Shown: positions 37,751 to 48,190 of the stretch, piece by piece | Layout of the letters: each line of letters starts with the position of its first letter | How positions within the stretch are numbered: position 1 is the stretch's first letter | NCBI GenBank assembly: GCA_016195805.1 | Contig: JACPYT010000010.1 | Location: 1-64,000, forward strand | Direction of reading: 5' to 3' | Source of the DNA: Hydrogenophilales bacterium | Lineage (GTDB): Bacteria > Pseudomonadota > Gammaproteobacteria > Burkholderiales > Thiobacillaceae | DNA: 64,000 nucleotides | Made by a program: the position numbers and the translations under genes | Notes under the pieces: model-generated | What the model was told of the DNA's origin: nothing | Database searches by the model: none | What the model saw: only the letters and a program-made list of their open reading frames with translations

Positions 37751-38610
37751 TGTTTCGCCCGTATCATTTCTTCCGCCTGCAGGGCATAGGGGCGGAAAGC
37801 GCGCAATTCGCTGCCGTCCACGGCGACAAAGCCGCCATATCCCCCGTGTTGCATGAAGGACTTTCCTTCCGGCGTGGCGGCGAAATCGAGCAAGGCTCTG
37901 CGTATCGCGTTCGCTTCCCGATCGCGCAGGCGAGGGTGGGTCAGGTACATCAGGCTGGAAAGGGGCGCGGTTTCGATGAGGACGCGCAATTGCCGACGCA
38001 AGTCGGCAGGCAGCAGCATGAAAGGATGAAGCCCCATCATGGCTGCCGCCGTACGGCCATTGATGACCTGCATCACGGCATTGAGATGGGAGCCATAATC
38101 CGTCACCTGGTAATCGACGTTGCGCCGGAGTCCGTGTGCAGCCATGTCGGCCTGTACCGCCAGTGTCGCCACGGCGATGGAATCGGGGGTGGCGATGCTT
38201 TGACCGCGCAAATCCTCCGGCACCCGGTACGGCGAGGTGTTCTTGACGACCAGCAGGCCGCGTGTGGGCCGGGCATATTTCAACAGCGGCCGATAACCGG
38301 CATCCTGCCGGGCCAGCCACGCCAGGTGTGGCGCAGTGAGCAGAATGTCGTAGTCGCCCTGCCGCGTACGCTCGACAAAGGTCTTGAAGTCACGGGCGCT
38401 ATAGATGGCGACCCGCCGTTGCAGGCGTTTTTCCATCAGCCTGGCCAGCGGCTCGTAGATCTCGAGGGTTTGCTTGGCGGTCATATTGGGGAAGACGCCG
38501 AATATGAGGGGTGTGTCCGTCGGGGTTGCATTCGCATCGGCGATCAGCGACAGAACAAGTGTTCCGTACAGTGCAACAGAGATCAGCCGTGGCATCCAGG
38601 ACTGGAGCAT
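37747..38610 (-). CDS. PhnD-like periplasmic substrate-binding protein
   Basis: A 287-residue exported binding protein of the phosphate/phosphonate (PhnD) type. After a signal peptide (LISVALYGTLVLSLIADANA) come FGVFPNMTAKQTLEIYEPLARLM (given as scattered matches), YDILLTAPHLAWLARQDAGY and GLLVVKNTSPYRVPEDLRGQ, all typical. No ABC permease is nearby. Coupling to a membrane GGDEF-EAL sensor suggests it acts as a ligand sensor rather than in transport. The start is uncertain: ATG 38610 gives a normal signal peptide, while a TTG at 38739 has a better ribosome-binding site (AAGGA) and would add 43 residues. Confidence 0.75.
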   Translation of the reverse strand: MLQSWMPRLISVALYGTLVLSLIADANATPTDTPLIFGVFPNMTAKQTLEIYEPLARLMEKRLQRRVAIYSARDFKTFVERTRQGDYDILLTAPHLAWLARQDAGYRPLLKYARPTRGLLVVKNTSPYRVPEDLRGQSIATPDSIAVATLAVQADMAAHGLRRNVDYQVTDYGSHLNAVMQVINGRTAAAMMGLHPFMLLPADLRRQLRVLIETAPLSSLMYLTHPRLRDREANAIRRALLDFAATPEGKSFMQHGGYGGFVAVDGSELRAFRPYALQAEEMIRAKQ

Positions 38611-38754
38611 GACCCGTGCCGGGCGAAGGCGCGGCAAATCCAGCGTGATCCGGCCGAACAGGCGTCGGGCACCAGCGACATGCATAAGAACATGGTGGCG
38701 AAGGCCGGGCAGGCCCGGCCGCAGGACGAATCGATACAAGCGTGCTTTCCTTAT

Positions 38755-40089
38755 TTACAGTTGTTTTTGCAGGACCTTGGATCTCCGCTTGTAGTTGTAT
38801 AACGCCTGCTTGCTCCGGGGCAAATGATCGGGGCTGCTGTCGACGAAGCCGCGCTCCTCGAACCAGTGCTCGGTGCGAGTGGTCAGCACGAACAGTTTCT
38901 TGAAGCCTGCCTTTTTGCCCTGTTTCTCGGCTTCTGCCAGCAGCAGGTTGCCAAATCCGCGTCCGCGGAACTCGCTGGAGACGGCCAGGCAGGCGAGTTC
39001 GGCCGCCTGCTCTTCGGGGAAGGGATAGAGTGCGGCGCAACCGGCGATGACACCGTCGGATTCGAGCACCAGGAAGCGCTCGACCTCCATTTCCAGCAAC
39101 TCGCGCGAACGCCGCACCAGGATGCCCTCGCGCTCCAGCGGTTCGATCAGGCCGAGGATGCCGCCGACGTCGTCGATGGTGGCGGGACGCAGGGTTTCCA
39201 ACGGCGCCGGCGTGACGAGCGTGCCGACACCCTCGCGGGTGAAAAGCTCGGACAGCAGTGCGCCGTCGCGGTGGCGACTGATGAGGTGGGCGCGCTTGAC
39301 GCCTTGAGTGCAGGCGGCGATTGCGCACGGCAGGTAGTAGGTCACGTCCTCGGGCAATTTGCGCGCCTTGCCGTGTCCCGCTTTTTCGAGCACCTGACGC
39401 GCCTCGTTGACGGTGAGGGCGTTGTGGATCGTGCGGCCCTTGCCCGGCACGCCCTCGGTGTCCATCAGGAAGATCAGCTTGTCGGCCGCCAGTTCGACGG
39501 CAGCCTGGGTCGCCACGTCCTCCAGGCTCAGATTGAAAATCTCGCCGGTCGGCGAATAGCCAATGGGCGACAGCAGCACGATGTCGTGCTGGTCGAGGCG
39601 CCGCCGGATCGCCGCCGCGTCGATCTTGCGCACTTCGCCGGTATGCAGCAGGTCGATGCCGTCGCGTACGCCCAACGGCTGTGCGGTGACGAAATTGCCC
39701 GAGGCCACCCGGATGTCCGCCCCGGCCATCGGCGTGTTGGCGAGGCCCAACGACAACAGCGCCTCGATTTCCACCCGCACCGTGCCGGCCGCCTCCTTGA
39801 CGCAGGCCAGCGCGGCGTCGTCGGTGACGCGCAGCCCGTTCACATAGCGGATTGCGGTGCCGTTTTCGGTCAGCCGTGCTTCGACCTGCGGCCGCACGCC
39901 GTGCACCAGGACCAGCCGGACCCCCAGGCTGTTCAGCAGGTTGACGTCGTGGGCCAGTTGCACAAAGCCGCCATCTGCCACCAGTTCGCCACCAAAAGCG
40001 ATGACGAAGGTCTTGCCACGAAAACCGTGGATGTAGGGCGCGGCGGAGCGAAACCAGTGGACAAAATTGGTGGTGTCTTTCAATGGCAT
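38755..40089 (-). CDS. argA: N-acetylglutamate synthase
   Basis: A 444-residue enzyme for the first step of arginine synthesis (acetyl-CoA + glutamate). It has an N-terminal amino-acid-kinase-like domain (VIAFGGELVADG...; AGADIRVASGNFV) and a C-terminal GNAT domain (RPATIDDVGGILGLIEPLE; acetyl-CoA loop SSEFRGRGFGNLLL). This domain order and length are those of bacterial ArgA. The kinase domain acts as the arginine-binding regulatory part in the family. Confidence 0.93.
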   Translation of the reverse strand: MPLKDTTNFVHWFRSAAPYIHGFRGKTFVIAFGGELVADGGFVQLAHDVNLLNSLGVRLVLVHGVRPQVEARLTENGTAIRYVNGLRVTDDAALACVKEAAGTVRVEIEALLSLGLANTPMAGADIRVASGNFVTAQPLGVRDGIDLLHTGEVRKIDAAAIRRRLDQHDIVLLSPIGYSPTGEIFNLSLEDVATQAAVELAADKLIFLMDTEGVPGKGRTIHNALTVNEARQVLEKAGHGKARKLPEDVTYYLPCAIAACTQGVKRAHLISRHRDGALLSELFTREGVGTLVTPAPLETLRPATIDDVGGILGLIEPLEREGILVRRSRELLEMEVERFLVLESDGVIAGCAALYPFPEEQAAELACLAVSSEFRGRGFGNLLLAEAEKQGKKAGFKKLFVLTTRTEHWFEERGFVDSSPDHLPRSKQALYNYKRRSKVLQKQL

Positions 40090-40253
40090 GTCCTGGAATT
40101 GGATGTATTTAAGGCGAAGGATACAGAAAACGTCTGCGAAACGCCGGGCGCCTGTCCCGCATGCGCTGAAATAAATGGAATAAATCGGATAAGCTTTGCG
40201 TCATAACAAGGCACGACAATACTTTCCGTTTCGATCGTCCTTAAGGAGACAAA

Positions 40254-40694
40254 ATGAAGCAAATGAACAAGATAGTGGGTTCCCTGCTGGGCGGTGTTTT
40301 GATGCTGGGCGCGCTGGCCCTGCCGACCGCTGCTGCTGCAGAAAACGACAAGGCTCAGATGAAAGTCGTGATGCAGGTGAGCGACGCCAATCCGGCCACC
40401 TGGAATCTGGCACTGAATAACGCCAAGAACTTCCAGGCTGCCACGAAGGGCGAGGCCAAAATCGAAATCGTGGCCTATGGGCCTGGCATCGGCATGCTGA
40501 CGGCTGATTCCGAAGTGGCCGATCGCGTGAGTGAGGCGGCTGATTCCGGCGTGAAGGTGGCTGCGTGCGGCAACACCATGAAGGCGAAGAAGCTCACCAA
40601 GGCAGACATGAACTCCAAGGTCGACATTGTGCCCGCCGGCGTGGTGGAAATCGTGACACGCGAAATGGAGGGTTATAGCTACATTCGCCCGTGA
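40254..40694 (+). CDS. Exported DsrE/DsrF-like protein
   Basis: A 146-residue protein with a signal peptide (GSLLGGVLMLGALALPTAAAA) and a DsrE/F-like alpha-beta domain (KVVMQVSDANPATWNLALNNAKN; IVAYGPGIGMLT; VAACGNTMKAKK). The single Cys in VAACGNTM is at the position used for sulfur transfer in DsrE homologues; export makes a cytosolic Dsr role unlikely. AAGGAG precedes the ATG, and a strong terminator follows. Its occurrence fits a sulfur-oxidising host, but the function is not established. Confidence 0.78.
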   Translation: MKQMNKIVGSLLGGVLMLGALALPTAAAAENDKAQMKVVMQVSDANPATWNLALNNAKNFQAATKGEAKIEIVAYGPGIGMLTADSEVADRVSEAADSGVKVAACGNTMKAKKLTKADMNSKVDIVPAGVVEIVTREMEGYSYIRP

Positions 40695-40711
40695 TCGAAC
40701 GGGGCGATGGA

Positions 40712-40736
40712 AAACCGGGCTGTGCCCGGTTTTTTT
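40712..40736 (+). terminator. Rho-independent terminator after the DsrE-like gene
   Basis: ACCGGGC (40714-40720) and GCCCGGT (40724-40730) form a 7-bp stem with a 3-base loop, followed by seven T. Confidence 0.85.
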
Positions 40737-40748
40737 GTTTGCGTGTAC

Positions 40749-41480
40749 CTAGAAATCCCCCCACAGCGTCTGCATCACGGCCAATGCGGCCAGTGCGGCG
40801 GTTTCGGTGCGCAGCACGCGCGGGCCCAGGCGGACGGGTATGGCCCCCGCCGCATGCAGCGCGGCGATCTCATCGGCCTCGAAGCCGCCTTCGGGGCCGG
40901 CCACCAGGCAATCCTCCGTTGCAGTTGGGCCAGGCAGGTCAGCCAGCCGCGCTTCGGCCAAAGGCGATAAATACAGCAGCCGGCCCCCCGCGTATTGGCC
41001 CAGCCAGCCGGCCAGCGTCAGCGGTGCTGCTACAGTGGGCACCTGATTGCGGCCACATTGTTCGCAGGCGCTCGCCACCACGCCCTGCCAGTGCGCGATC
41101 CGCTTGTCGACGCGCTCGCCCGTCAACTTGACCACGCTGCGTTTGGCCGCGATCGGCTGGATCGCCGCCACCCCCAGTTCGACCGCCTTCTGCAGCGTGT
41201 AGTCCATGCGCTCGCCGCTCGAAATCCCCTGGGCCAGCATCACCCGCAGGCGCGACTCGCGCTCGATCTCGGCAAAGCCGGTGATTGCAACCGCGACCTC
41301 GTCCTTGTGGATGCGTTCGATACGTGCGACGTATTCGCCGCCGCGGCCGTTGAACAGGGTGATCGCATCGTCCACCGCCAGCCGCAGCGCGCGCGCGGCA
41401 TGGCGCGCCGGGCCCGCCGGCAGGCTGAAGCGGGCGCCGGGCGCAAGCGGCTGGTCGAGATAAAAGCGCGGTGCAGACAT
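40749..41480 (-). CDS. rsmE: 16S rRNA (uracil-1498-N3)-methyltransferase RsmE
   Basis: A 243-residue SPOUT methyltransferase. It has an N-terminal PUA-like part (RFYLDQPLAPGARFSLPAGPA) and the knotted C-terminal domain with the conserved VAGPEGGFEADEI and RLGPRVLRTETAALAAL motifs. It methylates U1498 in the decoding region of 16S rRNA. It diverges from the thioredoxin-fold gene, separated by 45 bp. Confidence 0.92.
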   Translation of the reverse strand: MSAPRFYLDQPLAPGARFSLPAGPARHAARALRLAVDDAITLFNGRGGEYVARIERIHKDEVAVAITGFAEIERESRLRVMLAQGISSGERMDYTLQKAVELGVAAIQPIAAKRSVVKLTGERVDKRIAHWQGVVASACEQCGRNQVPTVAAPLTLAGWLGQYAGGRLLYLSPLAEARLADLPGPTATEDCLVAGPEGGFEADEIAALHAAGAIPVRLGPRVLRTETAALAALAVMQTLWGDF

Positions 41481-41525
41481 CTTGGTATTATGCAGGGGTT
41501 GTCGAGAATTTCTGCGGAGCGTGTC

Positions 41526-42086
41526 ATGGTTTCCCTCACCACCCCGGTATGCGATTTTGGCTGGAAGGCCCCCGATTTCAGTCTGCGCGGCGTCGACGGC
41601 AGGGTGTGGACGCTGCGTGACGCGATGGGCCCGAACGGCCTGCTGGTGATGTTCATCTGCAACCATTGCCCGTATGTGAAGGCGATCCGCCCGCGTCTGG
41701 TGCGCGATCTCGCCGAGCTCAGGCGTGACCACGGCATCCACGCCATCGCCATCATGTCGAACGACCCGACCGACTATGCCGAGGATTCGTTCGACAATAT
41801 GAAGCAGGTGGCGGCGGAGTTCGGCTTCCCCTTCCCTTACGTGATCGACGAGACGCAGGATGTGGCGAAAGCCTATGGTGCCGTGTGCACACCGGATTTC
41901 TTCGGTTTCAACCGCAATTTCGAGTTGCAGTACCGCGGCCGCTTCGACGCGTCGCGCAAGGAAACCGCGCCGGAAGGCGTGCGCCGCGACCTGTTCGAGG
42001 CCATGAAGGGAATCGCCGCCACCCAGCACGGCCCCGCCGAACAGATTCCCAGCATGGGCTGCTCGATCAAGTGGAAAGGGGAATGA
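41526..42086 (+). CDS. Thioredoxin-fold (AhpC/TSA-like) protein
   Basis: A 186-residue cytosolic protein of the peroxiredoxin/redoxin superfamily: APDFSLRGVDGRVWTLRDAMG, then the CxxC motif FICNHCPYVKAIRP, then VIDETQDVAKAYGAVCTPDFFGF. This CNHCPY version is widespread and annotated as thioredoxin family protein. Its physiological electron donor is unknown. GGAG lies before the ATG. It is 1 bp from the following methyltransferase gene. Confidence 0.85.
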   Translation: MVSLTTPVCDFGWKAPDFSLRGVDGRVWTLRDAMGPNGLLVMFICNHCPYVKAIRPRLVRDLAELRRDHGIHAIAIMSNDPTDYAEDSFDNMKQVAAEFGFPFPYVIDETQDVAKAYGAVCTPDFFGFNRNFELQYRGRFDASRKETAPEGVRRDLFEAMKGIAATQHGPAEQIPSMGCSIKWKGE

Positions 42087-42087
42087 C

Positions 42088-42702
42088 ATGGTTGACCGCC
42101 GGCAACATTGGGAAACCGTTTACCGCAACAAGGCGGCTGACCAGGTCGGCTGGTTCCAGCCGCATGCCGTGTCGTCGCTGCGCCTGATCGAGGGCTGTGC
42201 CGACAGGAACGCGCACATCATCGACGTCGGCGGTGGCGCCTCGGTACTGGTCGATGACCTGCTCGACGCCGGCTACCGCAACCTGACCGTGCTCGACCTT
42301 GCCGAATCCGCGCTCGCGGCCAGCCGTGCGCGGCTCGGCGCGCGGGCGCAGGCGGTGCAGTGGATCGCAGCCGATGTCACGCGGGCCGAGTTGCCGGAGG
42401 CGCACTACGATGTCTGGCACGACCGTGCGGTTTTTCATTTCCTTACCGATCCTGCCGACCGTGCGCGTTACGTCGCGCAGGTATTGAAGAGCGTGAAGCC
42501 TGGCGGCCACGTCATCGTTGCCGCCTTCGGCCCCGGCGGGCCGCTGCAATGCTCGGGGCTGGACGTGGTGCGCTATGCGCCTGACGCGCTGCACGCCGAG
42601 TTTGGCGCGCCTTTCCGCCTGCTCGGGCACGAAACCGAAATCCACCGCACGCCAACGGGCGGGGAGCAGGAATTTGTCTACTGTTATTGCGTGCGGATCT
42701 GA
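42088..42702 (+). CDS. Class I SAM-dependent methyltransferase
   Basis: A 204-residue methyltransferase: HWETVYRNKAADQVGWFQPH at the N-terminus and the SAM-binding motif IIDVGGGASVLVDDLL, with the acidic TVLDLAESAL, DVWHDRAVFHFL and post-motif LKPGGHVIVAAF-like stretch. The family includes thiopurine/tellurite-resistance-type and small-molecule methyltransferases. The substrate is unknown. It is probably co-transcribed with the genes on either side. Confidence 0.83.
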   Translation: MVDRRQHWETVYRNKAADQVGWFQPHAVSSLRLIEGCADRNAHIIDVGGGASVLVDDLLDAGYRNLTVLDLAESALAASRARLGARAQAVQWIAADVTRAELPEAHYDVWHDRAVFHFLTDPADRARYVAQVLKSVKPGGHVIVAAFGPGGPLQCSGLDVVRYAPDALHAEFGAPFRLLGHETEIHRTPTGGEQEFVYCYCVRI

Positions 42703-42704
42703 AC

Positions 42705-43487
42705 ATGCTTGAACACGTCAAGGCGCTGGTCCGGGAAGTCGCGCTGCGCGAAGTGACCCCGCGTTTCCTCAAGGTGGCGCACAGCCACAAGGTCGACGGC
42801 AGTCTGTTCACCGAGGCGGACGCGGCGACGCAGGCCGCGCTGGAGGTTGCGTTGCCGCAGATCAGGGACGTGCCCGTTCTGGGCGAGGAAATGACCGAGC
42901 AGCAGCAGCACGACGCCTGGGAGGCCGGGCGGGATGGGCTGTGGTGCGTCGATCCGATCGACGGCACCTCCAATTTCGTCGCCGGCGTGCCCTACTTCGC
43001 CGTGTCGGTGGCCTATCTCTACAAGGGCGAGCGCCAGCTCGGCGTGGTCTACGACCCCGTCGCCGACGAGATGTTCACAGCCGAGCGCGGAAAGGGGGCT
43101 CACCTGAACGGTACCCCGCTGCCGCTGCGCCAGCCGGTTCCCGAACTGCGGCGCGCGCTGGCCGGCGTCGAGATGAAGCGCATCGACCGCGAACTCGCCG
43201 GACGGCTGGCGTCGTGGCCGCCGTATGCCTCGCAGCGCAATTTCGGCGCCTCCACGCTGGACTGGTGCTACACCGCCGCCGGGCGCTTCGATATCTATGT
43301 CCACGGCGGACAGAAGCTGTGGGATTACGCCGCCGGTGCGCTGATCCTGGAAGAGGCGGGCGGGCGGCTGGCCAGCCTGTCGGGCAGCTTCGACATTGCC
43401 AATGTATGGGAGCGTTCCGTCGTCGCGTCGGTCAGCCCCGACCTGTTCGAGCTGTGGCGCGACTGGCTGAAGGCGGCGGGCGCATAA
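42705..43487 (+). CDS. Inositol-monophosphatase-family phosphatase
   Basis: A 260-residue Mg-dependent, lithium-sensitive-type phosphatase. Metal-site motifs are present: GEEMTE (Glu), DPIDGTSNF and WDYAAGALILEEAGG. The family acts on inositol phosphates, PAP, fructose-bisphosphate or histidinol phosphate; the substrate is not determined here. Its position before the Calvin-cycle genes is suggestive, but a 235-bp gap separates them. ATG 42705 was chosen over a TTG at 42687 that would overlap the previous gene. Confidence 0.83.
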   Translation: MLEHVKALVREVALREVTPRFLKVAHSHKVDGSLFTEADAATQAALEVALPQIRDVPVLGEEMTEQQQHDAWEAGRDGLWCVDPIDGTSNFVAGVPYFAVSVAYLYKGERQLGVVYDPVADEMFTAERGKGAHLNGTPLPLRQPVPELRRALAGVEMKRIDRELAGRLASWPPYASQRNFGASTLDWCYTAAGRFDIYVHGGQKLWDYAAGALILEEAGGRLASLSGSFDIANVWERSVVASVSPDLFELWRDWLKAAGA

Positions 43488-43721
43488 GCCGTCGCATCGG
43501 ACGAATAAAAAGATTTTAGTGTCTCAATTCTGAGTCGGCGCTTGAGCTTGTCGGTTTAAACCCTTGTCGCAGCGCCTCTTTTGGCGGCTTTGGGCGCGGC
43601 TTGCGGAAGCCTGCCCTGCTGACGGATAATCAAGGTTTTTGCATATTCTGCCCAAGCTGCCTCGACGCGGCTTTCCCGGGCGGGGATGCGCCCCGTTTTT
43701 TACTTAGCTGAAGGGAACGCA

Positions 43722-45707
43722 ATGCCAACCCGTAATGACCTGGCCAATGCCATCCGCGCGCTTGCGATGGATGCCGTCGAAAAAGCCAAATCCGGCCATC
43801 CCGGCGCCCCCATGGGCATGGCGGAAATCGCCGAAACGCTGTGGAATCACCACATGCGCCACAACCCGACCAACCCCAAGTGGGCGGATCGCGACCGCTT
43901 CGTGCTGTCGAACGGCCACGGCTCGATGCTGATTTATGCATTGCTGCACCTGACCGGCTACGAACTGTCGATGGACGACCTGAAACAGTTCCGCCAGTTG
44001 CATTCCAAGACCCCGGGCCACCCCGAGTACGGCTATGCGCCCGGCATCGAGACCACCACCGGCCCGCTCGGCCAGGGCATCACCAATGCCGTCGGCATGG
44101 CGATGGCGGAGAAGATCCTCGCCGCCGAATTCAACAAGCCCGGCCACAGCATCGTCGACCACCACACCTACGTGTTCATGGGCGACGGCTGCATGATGGA
44201 AGGTATCTCGCACGAAGCCTGCGCGCTGGCCGGCACCTGGAAGCTCAATAAGCTGATCGCCTTCTGGGACGACAACGGCATCTCGATCGACGGCCACATC
44301 GAGCACTGGTACACCGACGATACCGCCAAGCGCTTCGAAGCCTATGGCTGGAACGTGGTGGCCGGTGTCGACGGCCATGACGTGGTCGCCCTCGAGGCGG
44401 CGATCCAGAAGGCCAAGGCCAGCAGCGACAAACCCACCCTGATCTGCTGCAAGACTGTCATCGGCAAGGGCTCGCCCAACAAGGCCGGCACCCACGACGT
44501 GCACGGCGCCGCGCTGGGCCACGACGAAGTCGAGGCCACTCGCAAGAACATGGGCTGGAACCACCCGGCGTTCGAAGTGCCCGCCGACATTTACGCCGGC
44601 TGGGATGCCAAGACCAAGGGCCAGGGGCTGGAAACCCTGTGGAACAACAAGTTCGCCGAGTACAAGAAGGCTTTCCCCGCCGAGGCCGCCGAATTCGAGC
44701 GCCGCATGAAGGGCGAACTGCCCGCCAACTGGAAGGCGCACGTCGCCGACAAGCTGGCCGCGATCAACGCTAAGGGCGAGACCGTCGCCACCCGCAAGGC
44801 CAGCCAGATCGCGATCAACGCGCTGGCCTCCGCGCTGCCCGAGTTCCTCGGCGGCTCGGCCGACCTCACCGGCTCCAACCTGACCAACTGGGAAGGCTGC
44901 CATCCGGTGCGCCACGGCAACCCCGGCAACTACATCAGCTACGGCGTGCGCGAATTCGGCATGGCCGCGATCATGAACGGCATGGCGCTGCACGGCGGCC
45001 TGCTGCCGTTCGGCGGCACCTTCCTGATGTTCTCCGAATACTCGCGCAACGCCATCCGCATGGCCGCGCTGATGAAGCAGCGCGTGATCCACGTATTCAC
45101 GCACGACTCCATCGGCCTCGGCGAAGACGGCCCGACCCACCAGCCGGTGGAGCAGACCGCCACCCTGCGCATGATCCCCAACATCGACGTCTGGCGTCCG
45201 TGCGACACGGTGGAAACGCTGGCCGGCTGGGTGCATTCGGTCGAGCGCACCGACGGCCCGACCTGCCACATCCTCAGCCGCCAGAACCTGCCGTTCATGG
45301 CGCGTGACGCCGCGACCCTGGCCAACATCGCCAAGGGCGGCTACGTGCTGAAGGACGCCGCGGGCGCCAAGGCCGTCATCATCGCCACCGGCTCCGAAGT
45401 CGAACTGGCCGTGAAGGCCCAGGAAGCCCTGGCCGCTGAAGGCATCGCGGTGCGCGTGGTCTCCATGCCGTCGACCAACACCTTCGACAAGCAGGACGCC
45501 GCCTACAAGGCCAGCGTGCTGCCCAAGGGCCTGCCGCGCGTTGCAGTGGAAGCCGGCGTCACCGACTTCTGGCGCAAGTATGTGGGTCTGGAAGGCGCCG
45601 TCATCGGCATCGACCGCTTCGGCGAATCCGCCCCGGCTCCGGCACTGTTCAAGGAGTTCGGCATCACCGCCGAGGCCGTCGCGGCTGCAGTCAAGGGCGT
45701 GCTGTAA
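43722..45707 (+). CDS. cbbT: Transketolase
   Basis: A 661-residue thiamine-diphosphate enzyme transferring two-carbon units in the Calvin and pentose-phosphate cycles. It has [16 protein letters not shown], the ThDP/Mg motif [14 protein letters not shown]...[10 protein letters not shown], and the transketolase signature region in the pyrimidine domain ([33 protein letters not shown]). AAGGGA precedes the ATG. It heads the cluster gap-pgk-pyk-fba. The symbol cbbT is given for context; tktA is equivalent. Confidence 0.96.
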   Translation: MPTRNDLANAIRALAMDAVEKAKSGHPGAPMGMAEIAETLWNHHMRHNPTNPKWADRDRFVLSNGHGSMLIYALLHLTGYELSMDDLKQFRQLHSKTPGHPEYGYAPGIETTTGPLGQGITNAVGMAMAEKILAAEFNKPGHSIVDHHTYVFMGDGCMMEGISHEACALAGTWKLNKLIAFWDDNGISIDGHIEHWYTDDTAKRFEAYGWNVVAGVDGHDVVALEAAIQKAKASSDKPTLICCKTVIGKGSPNKAGTHDVHGAALGHDEVEATRKNMGWNHPAFEVPADIYAGWDAKTKGQGLETLWNNKFAEYKKAFPAEAAEFERRMKGELPANWKAHVADKLAAINAKGETVATRKASQIAINALASALPEFLGGSADLTGSNLTNWEGCHPVRHGNPGNYISYGVREFGMAAIMNGMALHGGLLPFGGTFLMFSEYSRNAIRMAALMKQRVIHVFTHDSIGLGEDGPTHQPVEQTATLRMIPNIDVWRPCDTVETLAGWVHSVERTDGPTCHILSRQNLPFMARDAATLANIAKGGYVLKDAAGAKAVIIATGSEVELAVKAQEALAAEGIAVRVVSMPSTNTFDKQDAAYKASVLPKGLPRVAVEAGVTDFWRKYVGLEGAVIGIDRFGESAPAPALFKEFGITAEAVAAAVKGVL

Positions 45708-45718
45708 AAAACCTGTTT

Positions 45719-45756
45719 CCGCGTAGGCGCGAAGAAAAACTTCGCGACCTGCGCGG
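45719..45756 (+). other. Intercistronic stem-loop between transketolase and GAPDH
   Basis: CCGCGTAGG...CGCGAAG pairs with CTTCGCG...CCTGCGCGG (16 pairs with one bulge, loop AAAAA). It is followed by an A/T-rich run, not a U-tract, so it is more likely an mRNA-stability or attenuation structure than a simple terminator. Confidence 0.6.
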
Positions 45757-45780
45757 ATAAAAAATAATTTCTCAACCTAG

Positions 45781-46791
<1,011 letters not shown>

Positions 46792-46800
46792 GCGGTAAAC

Positions 46801-46835
46801 GGTGAGCCGCGAGCGGATTCCGCTTGCTGCTCACC
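46801..46835. repeat. Stem-loop repeat between gap and pgk
   Basis: GGTGAGCCGCGAGCGG and CCGCTTGCTGCTCACC form a 16-bp stem (two mismatches) with a 3-base loop, followed by more CTCACC repeats. It resembles in GTGAG content the repeat between pgk and pyk. Confidence 0.6.
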
Positions 46836-46920
46836 CCTCACAGCTCACCCAACTGAGTTGTAAGGCCTGGGCAGTATGCTGCCCAACTCTTACCGCTTAA
46901 TCTTTCTGGAGAAACAAACC

Positions 46921-48102
46921 ATGGCATTCATCCGCGTCACCGATCTCGATCTGGCAGGCAAGCGCGTCTTCATCCGCGCCGACATGAACGTCCCGGTCAA
47001 GGACGGCAAGGTCACCTCCGACGCCCGCATCACCGCGTCGATGCGCACCATCGAGCACTGCCTCAAGGCCGGCGCCAAGGTGATGGTCACCTCGCACCTC
47101 GGCCGTCCCACCGAAGGCGAGTTCAAGGAAGAGGATTCGCTCAAGCCCGTGGTCGACGTGATCGCGCAGAAACTCGGCAAGAACGTGCGCCTGATCCGCG
47201 AATGGACCGAGGGCGGCTTCGACGTCGCCGACGGCGAGCTGGTGGTGCTGGAAAACTGCCGCGTCAATAAGGGCGAGAAGAAGAACGTCGACGACACCGC
47301 GAAGAAGTACGCCGCGCTGTGCGACGTCTTCGTGATGGACGCGTTCGGCACCGCGCACCGCGCTGAAGCCTCGACCCACGGCATCGCCAAGTTCGCGCCG
47401 ACCGCTGCGGCCGGGATCCTGCTGACCGAAGAACTCGACGCGCTCGACAAGGCGCTGGCCAACCCGGCGCGCCCGATGGTCGCCATCGTCGGCGGCTCCA
47501 AGGTCTCGACCAAGCTGACCGTGCTCGAAGCGCTGGCCGAGAAATGCGAACAGCTGGTGGTCGGCGGCGGCATCGCCAACACCTTCCTCAAGGCCACCGG
47601 CCATAACGTCGGCAAGTCGCTGTGCGAGGACGACCTGGTGCCGACCGCGCAGGCGCTGATCGAGAAGATGACCGCGCGCGGGGCGACCATTCCCATCGCC
47701 GTCGACGTGGTGTGCGGCAAGAAATTCGACGCCAACGAACCCGCCGTGCTGAAGGACGCAGGCGACGTCGCCGACGACGACATGATTTTCGACATCGGCC
47801 CGAAGAGCGCGCAGCAGCTCGCCGACATCATCATGAAGGCCGGCACCGTGGTGTGGAACGGCCCGGTCGGCGTGTTCGAGTTCGACCAGTTCGGCGAAGG
47901 CACCAAGACCATCGCCATGGCGATCGCCAACACCAACGCCTTCACCCTGGCCGGCGGCGGCGACACCATCGCCGCGATCCAGAAGTACGACATCTACGAC
48001 AAGGTGAGCTACATCTCCACCGCCGGCGGCGCTTTCCTCGAATACCTCGAAGGCAAGGTGCTGCCCGCCGTGGCGATCCTGGAGGAACGCGCGAACGGCT
48101 GA
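46921..48102 (+). CDS. pgk: Phosphoglycerate kinase
   Basis: A 393-residue enzyme, reversible 3-phosphoglycerate phosphorylation: [15 protein letters not shown] near the N-terminus (canonical RVDxNVP region), [20 protein letters not shown] and the nucleotide-binding GGGDTIAAI and [13 protein letters not shown]. No defects are seen. GGAG precedes the ATG start at 46921; an upstream in-frame start at 46876 adds an implausible 15 residues. Confidence 0.97.
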   Translation: MAFIRVTDLDLAGKRVFIRADMNVPVKDGKVTSDARITASMRTIEHCLKAGAKVMVTSHLGRPTEGEFKEEDSLKPVVDVIAQKLGKNVRLIREWTEGGFDVADGELVVLENCRVNKGEKKNVDDTAKKYAALCDVFVMDAFGTAHRAEASTHGIAKFAPTAAAGILLTEELDALDKALANPARPMVAIVGGSKVSTKLTVLEALAEKCEQLVVGGGIANTFLKATGHNVGKSLCEDDLVPTAQALIEKMTARGATIPIAVDVVCGKKFDANEPAVLKDAGDVADDDMIFDIGPKSAQQLADIIMKAGTVVWNGPVGVFEFDQFGEGTKTIAMAIANTNAFTLAGGGDTIAAIQKYDIYDKVSYISTAGGAFLEYLEGKVLPAVAILEERANG

Positions 48103-48110
48103 CGCCGCTC

Positions 48111-48184
48111 GGTGAGGCGTGAGGGGTTAGGCGTAAGGCGTAACCCCTGGCCTCCCCCTCACTCCTTACTCCTAACGCCTCACC
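48111..48184. repeat. Imperfect inverted GTGAGGCGT-type repeat between pgk and pyk
   Basis: GGTGAGGCGTGAGGGGTTAG at the left and the complement of GGTGAGGCGTTAGGAGTAAG at the right form a long imperfect hairpin. Short tandem GTGAGG/GGCGTAAGG motifs recur within each arm, which fits a REP-like intergenic repeat. Confidence 0.55.
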
Positions 48185-48190
48185 CACACA

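Noticed and set aside
43704-45269. Minus-strand open frame (521 codons) opposite transketolase
   Set aside because: Shadow of a highly conserved enzyme gene; no domain seen.
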